Part shown: positions 1 to 6,140 of the stretch, one piece after another
How positions within the stretch are numbered: position 1 is the stretch's first letter
Layout: each line of letters starts with the position of its first letter
Source of the DNA: an uncultured Collinsella sp.
GTDB taxonomy: Bacteria > Actinomycetota > Coriobacteriia > Coriobacteriales > Coriobacteriaceae
Assembly (NCBI GenBank): GCA_900752425.1
Contig: CAADVE010000010.1
Span: forward strand, 1 to 12,869
DNA length: 12,869 nucleotides
Direction of reading: 5' to 3'
Program-made: the position numbers and the translations under genes
The notes under the pieces: model-generated
Databases searched by the model: none
Told to the model about the DNA's origin: nothing
Seen by the model: only the letters and a program-made list of their open reading frames with translations

Positions 1-35
1 TGTAGGAAATACGTAGACAAAAAGGAGGTTATGTG

Positions 36-1025
36 ATGGTAAGTATTGTTCTTGCTAGCCACGGGGACTTGGCAGCTGGAATCAAGCAGACGGGCTCGAT
101 GGTCTTTGGCGATCAACCGTCTGTTGCCGTGGTCTCGCTCGAGCCGAGCATGGGCCCCGACGATTTCCGTGCCAAGGTCGAGGAAGCAGTCGCTTCCTTC
201 GAGGACCAGGAGCAGGTGCTCTTCCTCGTTGATCTGTGGGGCGGCACGCCGTTCAACCAGATCAGCGGGCTCATCGAGGGCCACGATTCCTGGGCTATCG
301 TCACCGGTGTCAACCTGCCTATGCTCATCGAGGCATATTCGCAGCGCTTTGACGCAAAGAACACTGCACATGCGATCGCAAAACATCTCGTGACTGAGGC
401 TAAGGCTGGCGTGCGTGTCAAGCCCGAGTCTCTGGAGCCCGAGGAGAAGAAGCCGGCTGCGGCCGCCGCTGCTCCTGCAGGCGCCATCCCTCCGGGAACG
501 GTCATCGGCGATGGGCACATCAAGATCGCCCACGTCCGTATCGACACCCGTCTGCTTCATGGTCAGGTGGCCACCACGTGGACCAAGCAGATCAACCCCA
601 ACCGCATCATCGTGGTTTCCGACGGCGTTGCTCACGACGAGCTCCGCAAGACCATGATCGAGCAGGCTGCCCCTCCGGGAGTCCATGCCAACGTCGTGCC
701 CATCAAGAAGATGGCCGAGGTCGTCAAGGACACGCGCTTTGGTGACACCAAGGCCATGCTGCTCTTTGAGAACCCGCAGGATCTGCTCAAGGCCATCGAG
801 GCCGGCGTCGACATCAAGGAAGTCAACATCGGTTCCATGGCTCACTCCAAGGGCAAGGTCGTCGTCACCAACGCCGTCGCTATGGGCGATGACGATGTCA
901 AGACTCTCGAGGCTCTCAAGGCCAAGGGCGTCAAGTTCGAGGTCCGCAAGGTTCCTTCGGATTCCTCCGAGGATCTCGACGCCATGTTGAAGAAAGCTAA
1001 GGCCGAACTGGCCGCTCAAGCATAG
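36..1025 (+). CDS. manX: PTS mannose/fructose/sorbose-family fused IIAB component
   Basis: Cytoplasmic phosphocarrier of a mannose-type phosphotransferase system. Phosphate passes from HPr to a histidine on the IIA domain, then to one on the IIB domain, then to the sugar during import. The N-terminal IIA domain (about 1-130) has the active-site context LASHG with His9 and the family motif DLWGGTPFNQ. An Ala/Pro/Glu-rich linker (about 130-155) joins it to the IIB domain, whose RIDTRLLHGQV carries the phosphorylated histidine near residue 175. At 329 aa it is full length for an AB fusion. I chose ATG at 36 because AAAGGAGG (21-28) lies 7 nt upstream; the in-frame GTG at 33 is too close. It leads an IIAB-IIC-IID operon whose promoter is left of the window. 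Family identity is secure. The sugar (mannose, glucose, fructose or an amino sugar) cannot be read from the sequence. Confidence 0.95.
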   Translation: MVSIVLASHGDLAAGIKQTGSMVFGDQPSVAVVSLEPSMGPDDFRAKVEEAVASFEDQEQVLFLVDLWGGTPFNQISGLIEGHDSWAIVTGVNLPMLIEAYSQRFDAKNTAHAIAKHLVTEAKAGVRVKPESLEPEEKKPAAAAAAPAGAIPPGTVIGDGHIKIAHVRIDTRLLHGQVATTWTKQINPNRIIVVSDGVAHDELRKTMIEQAAPPGVHANVVPIKKMAEVVKDTRFGDTKAMLLFENPQDLLKAIEAGVDIKEVNIGSMAHSKGKVVVTNAVAMGDDDVKTLEALKAKGVKFEVRKVPSDSSEDLDAMLKKAKAELAAQA

Positions 1026-1043
1026 TAAAGGAGGGTCCGATAC

Positions 1044-1862
1044 ATGTCTGCAATCACTATTCTGCTTGTTGCGATTGTCGCGTTGCTTGCCGGTATGGAA
1101 GGCATTCTGGATGAGTTCCAGTTCCATCAGCCGCTCGTGGCATGCACGCTTATCGGTCTCGTAACCGGTCACCTTCAGGAGGGCATCCTCCTGGGCGGTT
1201 CGCTCCAGATGATGGCCCTTGGCTGGGCTAACGTTGGCGCCGCTGTCGCGCCTGATGCCGCTCTGGCTTCGGTCGCTTCTTCGATCATCATGGTGCTCGC
1301 CCTCAACGGTGGCGCCACCGATTCGGCCAAGGCCGTTACCGCCGCTATCGCCGTTGCCGTCCCGCTGTCGGTCGCTGGTCTGTTCCTGACCATGATCTGC
1401 CGTACCCTGGCTACCGCTATCGCTCACGCCATGGACGGTTGCGCCGAGAAGGGCGACTTCTCCGGCATCGAGCGCTGGCAGTACGCTGCCATCCTCATGC
1501 AGGGCCTTCGTATCGCCATCCCGGCAGTACTTCTGTGCATCATCCCGGCCGAGGCTGTTACCAATGCGCTTAACGCTATGCCCGACTGGCTGTCCGGCGG
1601 TATGGCTGTCGGCGGCGGCATGGTCGCTTCCGTCGGTTACGCCATGGTCATCAACATGATGGCCACCAAGGAGACCTGGCCGTTCTTCATCCTCGGCTTT
1701 GTCCTTGCTGCCATCCCTCAGCTCACGCTGATCGCCCTTGGCCTCATCGGCATCTCCCTTGCCCTCATCTACCTTGGCCTTAAGGATCTGGCCAAGCAGG
1801 GTGGCGGCATGGGCGGCGGCTCCGGTGACCCGCTCGGCGACATTCTGAACGATTACGAGTAG
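1044..1862 (+). CDS. manY: PTS mannose-family IIC component (membrane channel subunit)
   Basis: One of the two integral membrane subunits that form the sugar-translocating channel of a mannose-type PTS. The 272-aa product is almost entirely hydrophobic segments. It carries the IIC hallmark GGSLQMMALGWANVGAAVAP (about 52-71), and a helix-breaking, charged stretch near 130-145 separates the membrane blocks. The C-terminus ends in a Gly-rich tail and a short acidic end. AAAGGAGGG at 1028-1036 gives a strong ribosome site for the ATG. The gene lies 18 nt after the IIAB stop and 16 nt before the IID start, so it is clearly the middle gene of one operon. In other bacteria this subunit with IID is a receptor for class IIa bacteriocins and helps phage lambda DNA entry; nothing here shows that role in this organism. 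Confidence 0.95.
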   Translation: MSAITILLVAIVALLAGMEGILDEFQFHQPLVACTLIGLVTGHLQEGILLGGSLQMMALGWANVGAAVAPDAALASVASSIIMVLALNGGATDSAKAVTAAIAVAVPLSVAGLFLTMICRTLATAIAHAMDGCAEKGDFSGIERWQYAAILMQGLRIAIPAVLLCIIPAEAVTNALNAMPDWLSGGMAVGGGMVASVGYAMVINMMATKETWPFFILGFVLAAIPQLTLIALGLIGISLALIYLGLKDLAKQGGGMGGGSGDPLGDILNDYE

Positions 1863-1878
1863 GAGGGGAGTGATACAT

Positions 1879-2799
1879 ATGGCAGAGAACAAGATTCAGC
1901 TCACCAAGGCTGACCGCAAGAAGGTTTGCTTCCGTCATCAGTTCCTTCAGGGCTCGTGGAACTACGAGCGTATGCAGAACGGCGGCTGGTGCTTCGCAAT
2001 GATCCCTGCGATCAAGAAGCTCTACACCAGCAAGGATGACCAGATTGCCGCTCTTAAGCGCCACCTGGAGTTCTATAACACCCATCCCTATGTTTCCGCC
2101 CCCGTCATTGGCGTTACCCTCGCTCTCGAGGAGGAGCGCGCCAACGGTGCTCCGATTGACGACGTCGCCATTCAGGGCGTCAAGGTCGGTATGATGGGCC
2201 CGCTCGCCGGCGTCGGCGACCCCGCCTTCTGGTTCACCCTTCGCCCGATCCTGGGCGCTCTGGGCGCTTCCCTGGCCCTGTCCGGCAGCATCGCCGGTCC
2301 GTTGCTGTTCTTCTTCGCGTGGAACATCATCCGTTACGCCTTCCTGTGGTACACGCAGGAGTTTGGCTACAAGGTCGGCTCCTCCATCGCCAAGGACCTC
2401 TCCGGTGGTCTGATGGGCAAGGTCACCGAGGGTGCTTCCATCCTGGGTATGTTTATCATCGGTGCCCTGGTCGAGCGCTGGGTGTCCATCTCCTTCACCC
2501 CGGTCGTCTCCAAGGTCACGCAGTCCGCTGGCGCCTTTATCGACTGGGCTAACCTGCCCTCCGGTGCTGAGGGCGTCAAGGAAGCGCTGACGATGTACAA
2601 CTCCGTCGGTGCTACCGCCCTTGATCCGGTTAAGGTCACCACACTTCAGGCTAACCTCGATCAGCTCATCCCCGGCCTTGCCGCCGTGTGCCTGACCCTG
2701 CTGGTCTGCAAGCTCCTCAAGAAGAAGGTCAGCCCGATCGTCATCATCCTGGCTCTCTTCGCCATCGGCATCATCGGTCGCGTCTGCGGCTTCATGTAA
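1879..2799 (+). CDS. manZ: PTS mannose-family IID component (membrane subunit)
   Basis: Second membrane subunit of the mannose-type PTS permease, partner of IIC. The 306-aa product has the IID features in order: a soluble N-terminal half with FLQGSWNYERMQNGGWCF (about 22-39), the signature GVKVGMMGPLAGVGDPAFWF (100-119), then hydrophobic segments and a C-terminal membrane helix ending at GRVCGFM. Length is normal for the family. The start is ATG 1879, with AGGAGGGG (1861-1868) 10 nt upstream; an in-frame GTG at 1870 directly abuts that site and is unlikely. The stop is followed, after a 56-nt spacer, by a strong hairpin terminator that ends the operon. Confidence 0.95.
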   Translation: MAENKIQLTKADRKKVCFRHQFLQGSWNYERMQNGGWCFAMIPAIKKLYTSKDDQIAALKRHLEFYNTHPYVSAPVIGVTLALEEERANGAPIDDVAIQGVKVGMMGPLAGVGDPAFWFTLRPILGALGASLALSGSIAGPLLFFFAWNIIRYAFLWYTQEFGYKVGSSIAKDLSGGLMGKVTEGASILGMFIIGALVERWVSISFTPVVSKVTQSAGAFIDWANLPSGAEGVKEALTMYNSVGATALDPVKVTTLQANLDQLIPGLAAVCLTLLVCKLLKKKVSPIVIILALFAIGIIGRVCGFM

Positions 2800-2855
2800 G
2801 CACGCTTCGGCTTAAGACCGAGAATTGCTAGGCAAGGGCTTTTGAGCCATTGAAA

Positions 2856-2902
2856 CGGACCGCACCCGGTGGGTACACTGGATGCGGTCCGATTGTTTTA
2901 TT
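2856..2902 (+). terminator. Rho-independent terminator of the PTS operon
   Basis: CGGACCGCA (2856-2864) pairs with TGCGGTCCG (2883-2891). An inner CCGGTG/CACTGG pairing lies across a single mismatch (one G-T pair), with loop GGTA. ATTGTTTTATTT follows. The T-run lies just before the ribosome site of the downstream manO gene, so the hairpin also sits in that gene's leader. Read-through would couple manO to the PTS operon at reduced level. Confidence 0.85.
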
Positions 2903-2919
2903 TGGAGGGCGAGGCGCGC

Positions 2920-3318
2920 ATGGCGCAATCTCAGAACAGCACGGTCGATCTGGCAACGCCGGCAACCTGCCTGATGGGGCTTACCAGCCACGGTAACGTG
3001 ATGGTGGGCAATAAGGCGTTCGAGTATTACAACGAGCGCAATCCCGAGGATTATATTCAAATCCCGTGGGACGAGGTCGATTATATTGCCGCCGAGGTTT
3101 TACGCGGCACCAAGAAGATCACGCGTTTTGCCATCTTCACCAAGGACAACGGTCACTTTACGTTTTCGACGCGCGACGACAAAGAGACGCTTCGTGCTGT
3201 CCGCAAGTACGTCGACGAGGATAAGCTCGTGCGTTCGCCCGACTTTATCGATGTGACGGCCAAGGGCGCCAAGAGCATCCCTGCTGCCATCAAAAGCCTC
3301 TTTCACAAAGGCGACTAG
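2920..3318 (+). CDS. manO: DUF956 family protein, mannose-PTS-associated regulator
   Basis: Small soluble protein (132 aa) of the DUF956/ManO family, which in Firmicutes is regularly the gene after manXYZ and is thought to modulate the operon. Its biochemical role is not established. Visible family features are an N-terminal sugar-PTS-like stretch CLMGLTSHGNVMVGNKAFEY (17-36), the block YIQIPWDEVDYIAAEV (45-60), FAIFTKDNGHFTFSTRD (70-86), and a basic C-terminus ending IKSLFHKGD. I start it at ATG 2920, with GGAGGG at 2904-2909 and GAGG at 2911-2914 upstream. An in-frame extension to 2869 would run through the PTS terminator and lacks a ribosome site. Expression may come from read-through or a local promoter I could not define. 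Confidence 0.88.
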   Translation: MAQSQNSTVDLATPATCLMGLTSHGNVMVGNKAFEYYNERNPEDYIQIPWDEVDYIAAEVLRGTKKITRFAIFTKDNGHFTFSTRDDKETLRAVRKYVDEDKLVRSPDFIDVTAKGAKSIPAAIKSLFHKGD

Positions 3319-3336
3319 TCGTCTGCGATAGATGGC

Positions 3337-3386
3337 GGAAAATGCATCCCGGAATTCGTTCTCATTCCGGGATGCATTTTCCTTTT
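3337..3386 (+). terminator. Rho-independent terminator after manO
   Basis: A perfect 19-bp stem: GGAAAATGCATCCCGGAAT (3337-3355) pairs with 3364-3382 around an 8-nt loop, followed by TTTT. The A-rich 5' side could let it work leftward as well. Confidence 0.9.
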
Positions 3387-3510
3387 GAGCGCCAGTTGGG
3401 AAAGCTTGTCCCATTTTTTAGCCGAATACCGGGATGGAATTTCCCTTACATGTGGTTAGAGGAAACCCCATCCCATTATTTTGCGTTATTCTGGGTTATA
3501 ATTTTCCGTT
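3364..3510. repeat. Degenerate 62-bp tandem repeat of palindromic units
   Basis: Units starting at 3364, 3426 and 3488 (the last one partial) share a phase of exactly 62 bp. Units 1 and 2 match at about 37 of 62 positions, concentrated in blocks: CCGGGATG-N-A-N-TTTCC near the start, then GGAAA, then TCCCATT. Within unit 2, 3431-3444 is the inverted repeat of 3461-3474 with two mismatches, so each unit can fold. The first arm of unit 1 is also the right arm of the manO terminator. This looks like a decayed palindromic repeat family rather than coding sequence. Confidence 0.55.
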
Positions 3511-3514
3511 ATTG

Positions 3515-3580
3515 AGAAGGCTCTACGGCGATAATTCGCTGCAGAGCCTTCTTGATGAGTGGCCATGCGCTACATGGCCA
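3515..3580. repeat. Two adjacent perfect hairpins before the tRNA gene
   Basis: AGAAGGCTCT (3515-3524) pairs with AGAGCCTTCT (3543-3552), with an inner GCG/CGC. TGGCCATG (3560-3567) pairs with CATGGCCA (3573-3580) around CGCTA. Neither is followed by a T-run, so ordinary termination is doubtful. They may be tRNA promoter-proximal structure or protein sites. Confidence 0.55.
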
Positions 3581-3594
3581 AGGGGCAAATCTGC

Positions 3595-3600
3595 TACACT
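3595..3600 (+). promoter_or_regulatory. Possible -10 element for tRNA-Arg
   Basis: TACACT lies 10 nt before the first base of the tRNA, the spacing expected for a short-leader tRNA promoter. No good -35 hexamer is visible 16-18 nt upstream, so the call rests on one hexamer and position. Confidence 0.4.
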
Positions 3601-3610
3601 AGTACAACAT

Positions 3611-3686
3611 GCCTCCGTAGCTCAGGGGATAGAGCACCGCTCTCCTAAAGCGGGTGTCGACGGTTCGAATCCGCCCGGGGGCACCA
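3611..3686 (+). tRNA. tRNA-Arg (anticodon CCT)
   Basis: A 76-nt cloverleaf. The acceptor arms GCCTCCG and CGGGGGC pair, with one T-G pair. The D arm is GCTC/GAGC. The anticodon arm is CCGCT-CTCCTAA-AGCGG with anticodon CCT, reading AGG. The T arm is GACGG-TTCGAAT-CCGCC with a proper TTC loop. A discriminator A and encoded CCA finish the gene. A perfect terminator follows directly. tRNA-Arg genes are common attachment sites for tyrosine-integrase elements, and a mobile element begins just downstream. Confidence 0.96.
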
Positions 3687-3695
3687 GGAAAATCG

Positions 3696-3731
3696 CAGGT
3701 CAGACGGTATAAATCGTCTGACCTGTTTCTG
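3696..3731 (+). terminator. Terminator after tRNA-Arg
   Basis: CAGGTCAGACG (3696-3706) pairs perfectly with CGTCTGACCTG (3715-3725) around an 8-nt loop, followed by TTTCTGT. It starts 10 nt after the CCA end and is the last feature I assign to the host with confidence. Confidence 0.85.
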
Positions 3732-3744
3732 TATGGATAGGGGT

Positions 3745-3761
3745 TAAACTCCCCTGAGGGG
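3745..3761. repeat. Left copy of a putative element-bracketing direct repeat
   Basis: TAAACTCCCCTGAGGGG matches 12830-12846 at 15 of 17 positions in the same orientation. The core CCCCTG-N-GGGG is palindromic, as tyrosine-recombinase core sites often are. The copy lies 59 nt after the tRNA. It could be an attachment core or a second integrase-binding site. The low-complexity G/C runs make chance similarity possible. Confidence 0.35.
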
Positions 3762-3819
3762 TGAAAAAGGGGTGAAAGTTCATTCTATGGGTGAAAACAT
3801 CGCGACTTCATATTTCACC
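3758..3819. repeat. Cluster of GGGGTGAAA motifs
   Basis: GGGGTGAAA occurs at 3758-3766 and 3769-3777 (11 bp apart, one helical turn). GGGTGAAA occurs at 3789-3796, and the inverse TTTCACC at 3813-3819. Short repeats phased on a helix turn beside an element end resemble arm-type sites for an integrase or binding sites for an excisionase. That function is inference from position. Confidence 0.45.
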
Positions 3820-3841
3820 TCAGAGTTCCAACCTCAGGGCC

Positions 3842-3911
3842 GGTTTTCAACTCTTTCCACAGCCTACGGGTTGGATGTGGGACCCTCCGGCTATGGAAAG
3901 CGTTGAAAACC
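3842..3911. repeat. 70-nt imperfect palindrome
   Basis: The left arm GGTTTTCAAC-T-CTTTCCA-C-AGCC (3842-3864) pairs with 3889-3911 with two mismatches. Inside, GGGT (3868-3871) pairs with ACCC (3882-3885) across symmetric 3-nt internal loops (TAC/TCC). No T-run follows on either strand, so it is not a standard terminator. It could be a protein-binding cruciform, a structured RNA or a single-strand origin. Confidence 0.6.
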
Positions 3912-4044
3912 TAGGTTGTCGTTGCCGTAGGGCGAGCCAGTTTCCGGCAGCCTTTGATATCTTTTGATTGCTATTGAAGCCCCGTTGGACATTAGACGAC
4001 GTTGGAAGTCTGTTCTTTCGTTCTAATTCGATTTGCACTCTGTC

Positions 4045-4275
4045 TTATTTGACAAAGAGGTCAGAGTTGAAGAACTCCTTCAGGGAAACGCCGAGGCCCC
4101 TCGCTATGCGGTCGATATTCTCAATAGACACGTTTCGCTTGCCCGTCTCGACTTCGGCGAAATAGGTGCGGGACATCTCGATGGAATATGCGAAGGCCTC
4201 TTGACTCATGCCAAGCTCAGCCCTCAATTCTTTAATGCGAAGCCCCACGCGCATCTTGGGGTCAAGCTCAGTCAT
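4045..4275 (-). CDS. XRE-family (Cro/CI-type HTH) transcriptional regulator
   Basis: A 76-aa protein that is essentially one helix-turn-helix domain. IKELRAELGMSQEAFA (14-29) supplies helices 1-2, MSRTYFAEVETGKRN (34-48) the recognition helix and following turn, and IARGLGVSLKEFF (57-69) the closing helices. It should bind DNA as a dimer and has no extra sensor or protease domain. I chose ATG 4275, which has AGGAGG 5 nt upstream. The in-frame GTG at 4281 overlaps that ribosome site and is implausible. The gene is divergent from the surface-protein gene. The 118-nt gap between them carries two direct repeats over its own promoter, which suggests autoregulation and control of the neighbour. Confidence 0.85.
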   Translation of the reverse strand: MTELDPKMRVGLRIKELRAELGMSQEAFAYSIEMSRTYFAEVETGKRNVSIENIDRIARGLGVSLKEFFNSDLFVK

Positions 4276-4315
4276 CGGCACCTCCTATCCATCGGTGTCA
4301 ATGATTCAAGCCAAC

Positions 4316-4344
4316 CCTATATAAGTCACACCTATATAAGTGAC
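4316..4344. promoter_or_regulatory. Putative operator: two CCTATATAAGT repeats
   Basis: CCTATATAAGT at 4316-4326 is repeated exactly at 4331-4341 (15-bp period). GTCAC (4325-4329) is inverted as GTGAC (4340-4344). The repeats cover the -10 and spacer of the XRE promoter and the upstream part of the divergent promoter, so one bound repressor could control both directions. Confidence 0.6.
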
Positions 4345-4346
4345 AA
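4318..4346 (-). promoter_or_regulatory. Sigma70-type promoter for the XRE gene
   Basis: On the minus strand TTGTCA (4346-4341) and TATATA (4323-4318) are separated by exactly 17 bp, close to consensus. Transcription would start near 4311, giving a leader of about 36 nt that contains the AGGAGG site. Confidence 0.65.
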
Positions 4347-4353
4347 TTTGAAA

Positions 4354-4359
4354 TACAAT
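4354..4359 (+). promoter_or_regulatory. Likely -10 of the surface-protein gene
   Basis: TACAAT differs from the consensus TATAAT at one base. The -35 region would fall at about 4331-4336, inside the second operator repeat, and is weak. A start near 4366 makes the ATG at 4358 untranslatable and supports ATG 4394. Confidence 0.5.
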
Positions 4360-4393
4360 GCAAATACTGAAGTATCGCAATCAGGAAGGAGCC

Positions 4394-5734
4394 ATGGTGG
4401 TTACGGAGATTCCGAAGGTGACGGACGATATGGTCTCCGGGGATGCAGTGGAAAAAGAAGAGGGGAAGCCGCTCGTGCTTTTCGGGCGCGAGTTCTCCCG
4501 TAAGCAGGTCCGCGCAGCTGGTGCGGGAATCCTCTGTGCGGCGCTTCTCATCGGCGGCGGGGCTTACGCCATCTCACATGCCAGTTGGACGGGAGATTCC
4601 AATGCCCCTGCGGTGTCCCAGTCAAAGGACGAGGAGAAGCAGGACATGGTACTTACCCTTGAGGTAAAGGCTGACGGCTGGGATGCGGACACTTCCACGC
4701 CCGTTATCGCCCATATCGAGGGTGCGGACGGCAAAGTGGACTTCTATACCGCCATCGCCGCGAACAAGCAGGTGACCGTAGAGGTCGGCGAGTCCGGCAC
4801 CTACACCGTCACATTCATTTCACCGGTGAACGCCGACGGTTCCATCTATAAGGTGTCATCGAAGAAGGTTACCGCCGGGAAGGCCGATAAGAAGACGGCC
4901 AGCACGGGTGTGACTTTCAACAAGGTGGATGCGGATAAGGTGACGAAGGATGACCTGACCGCCATCGCCAAGGACGTTGCAGCAGCCGTGAAGAAGGGTG
5001 ATTCTACCCTGACCGGAGACAAGGGTGCCGAGGTCGTGAAGAAGTTCGAGGACAACATCAAGAAGAACCCGAACGCCGACGCGGATGCCGTCGAGAAGGA
5101 GACTGGGAAGGCCGAGGAGACCGCCAAGGAAGAGAAGTCCGACGCGAAGACACCGGAGACCTCCGACAGCAAGAAGAGCGATTCAGGTTCATCCAACGGC
5201 TCCAAGAAGGATAATGGGAAGACCACAGGCAGCTCCGATAATTCTGGAAACAAGAGCAATTCATCCTCCAAGAAAGACGAGGGAAAATCCGATAGCAAGC
5301 CGAGTGGCGGCAACAGCAGCAACTCCGGCTCAAACTCCAATTCAGGCAGTTCATCGAAAAAGGATGACACCCCGGCGCATCAGCACAACTGGGTTGCCCA
5401 GACAAAAACCGTCCATCACGACGCTCAGTACAAGACCGTCCACCACGACGCGGTGACGCATCAGGTATGGCATGACGCGGTGACGGAGGAACACTATATC
5501 TGCAACCAGTGCGGTGCGGATATCACGTCTGACCCTTGGGGGCATATTAACAACTCTCTTATGAATGGTGGTAATTGCGGAAGCTATCACTCTACCTATG
5601 TGACTGTAAAGCAGGGGTATTATGAAACCGTGACCGACCAAGCGGCCTATGACGAGCAGGTGCAGGTGCGCGATGCATGGGATGAGACTGTGACCACTGG
5701 GTATAAGTGCTCTTCTTGCGGTGCCACGAAGTAA
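4394..5734 (+). CDS. Membrane-anchored surface protein with Cys-rich, zinc-ribbon-like C-terminus
   Basis: Not a named family I can assign. The 446-aa protein has a short cytoplasmic N-terminus (1-40), one hydrophobic segment (about 41-61), a beta-rich Ig/prealbumin-like stretch (about 85-160), and a Lys/Asp-rich helical part (160-250). A long Ser/Asn/Lys/Gly linker (250-326) precedes a C-terminal module (330-446). That module repeats VHHDA/WHDAV-type units (340-363) and holds CNQC (370-373), Cys395 and CSSC (439-442), which suggests metal binding. The layout implies type II orientation with a stalk outside the cell. ATG 4394 has AAGGAG only 2 nt upstream, so GTG 4397 is an alternative. It is divergent from the XRE gene and followed by a terminator, so it forms a single-gene unit. 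As element cargo it could be an adhesin, a mating-contact or an exclusion protein; none is shown. Confidence 0.85.
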   Translation: MVVTEIPKVTDDMVSGDAVEKEEGKPLVLFGREFSRKQVRAAGAGILCAALLIGGGAYAISHASWTGDSNAPAVSQSKDEEKQDMVLTLEVKADGWDADTSTPVIAHIEGADGKVDFYTAIAANKQVTVEVGESGTYTVTFISPVNADGSIYKVSSKKVTAGKADKKTASTGVTFNKVDADKVTKDDLTAIAKDVAAAVKKGDSTLTGDKGAEVVKKFEDNIKKNPNADADAVEKETGKAEETAKEEKSDAKTPETSDSKKSDSGSSNGSKKDNGKTTGSSDNSGNKSNSSSKKDEGKSDSKPSGGNSSNSGSNSNSGSSSKKDDTPAHQHNWVAQTKTVHHDAQYKTVHHDAVTHQVWHDAVTEEHYICNQCGADITSDPWGHINNSLMNGGNCGSYHSTYVTVKQGYYETVTDQAAYDEQVQVRDAWDETVTTGYKCSSCGATK

Positions 5735-5771
5735 CTTGAAAGAGCAAAGCAATCGTCTATTTCAGGAAAGG

Positions 5772-5803
5772 AAAGCCCCGGCCATTTGACCGGGGCTTTT
5801 TCT
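5772..5803 (+). terminator. Terminator after the surface-protein gene
   Basis: AAAGCCCCGG (5772-5781) pairs perfectly with CCGGGGCTTT (5790-5799) around an 8-nt loop, and the T-run continues to 5801. It begins 37 nt after the stop codon and isolates the cargo gene from the leftward mobilization genes. Confidence 0.92.
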
Positions 5804-5896
5804 AATGCTCATTGATCGGCCTTGCGGCCGATGGGTCCCGCTTACGGGCGGGACCCCCGCGACGCACGGCGTCGCTCTCGCTGCGCCTCCCTGGCA

Positions 5897-6066
5897 ACGC
5901 TCCCCAGGGTCGCGTTTCGTCCGCCTCCGCTCACACCGGCCCCGCCCGCCGAACGGCTGCGCTCGATGGCTTCCAGAAGTCGCCATCGCTCCGCCGTGGT
6001 CGCCGAGCGGGGCCTCTCGCGCCGGGTCACCGAGCGCCATCGTGCGACGCTCCCCATGGGTCGCGT
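5897..6066. repeat. Direct repeat pair, 150 bp apart, in the hairpin-dense region
   Basis: ACGCTCCCCAGGGTCGCGT (5897-5915) recurs as ACGCTCCCCATGGGTCGCGT (6047-6066), differing by one inserted T. Weaker similarity extends downstream of both copies. A second pair, GGTCGCCGAGCG (5998-6009) and GGTCACCGAGCG (6025-6036), is 27 bp apart. Iterated sites like these are seen in origins. Confidence 0.6.
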
Positions 6067-6140
6067 CTCCTCGGCGTCGGCTCAACCGGCGCTCACCTGC
6101 CCGGGCTCGCGTTGCTTTGGCAACTGGCTCGCTCCGTGCA

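Larger units (their letters stand above)
3726..4044. other. Gene-free left flank of the mobile element
   Basis: No convincing gene lies between the tRNA terminator and the XRE gene. Composition is more AT-rich than the PTS genes. The segment contains a CCCCTGAGGGG palindrome, a cluster of GGGGTGAAA motifs and a 70-nt imperfect palindrome, each listed separately. A leftward 63-codon frame (3847-4038) starts with GTG 7 nt after the XRE stop, but has no ribosome site and ends inside the palindrome. I do not call it. The position between a tRNA gene and the first element gene fits an attachment-site flank. Confidence 0.6.

Noticed and set aside
2869..2919. N-terminal extension of manO
   Set aside because: It would be translated from within the PTS terminator hairpin; ATG 2920 has the ribosome site and fits the family start.
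3434..3712. 92-codon rightward frame across the tRNA region
   Set aside because: It reads straight through the tRNA-Arg gene and its terminator and has no ribosome site.
3847..4038. 63-codon leftward frame after the XRE gene
   Set aside because: GTG start without a ribosome site, no recognisable protein, and it ends inside the 70-nt palindrome.
4358..4393. Upstream ATG extending the surface protein by 12 codons
   Set aside because: It overlaps the best -10 element, has no ribosome site, and a good one precedes ATG 4394.
4846..5370. 174-codon frame antisense to the surface-protein gene
   Set aside because: Low-complexity Ser/Leu/Phe product, the mirror of the Ser/Lys-rich linker, with no start signals.
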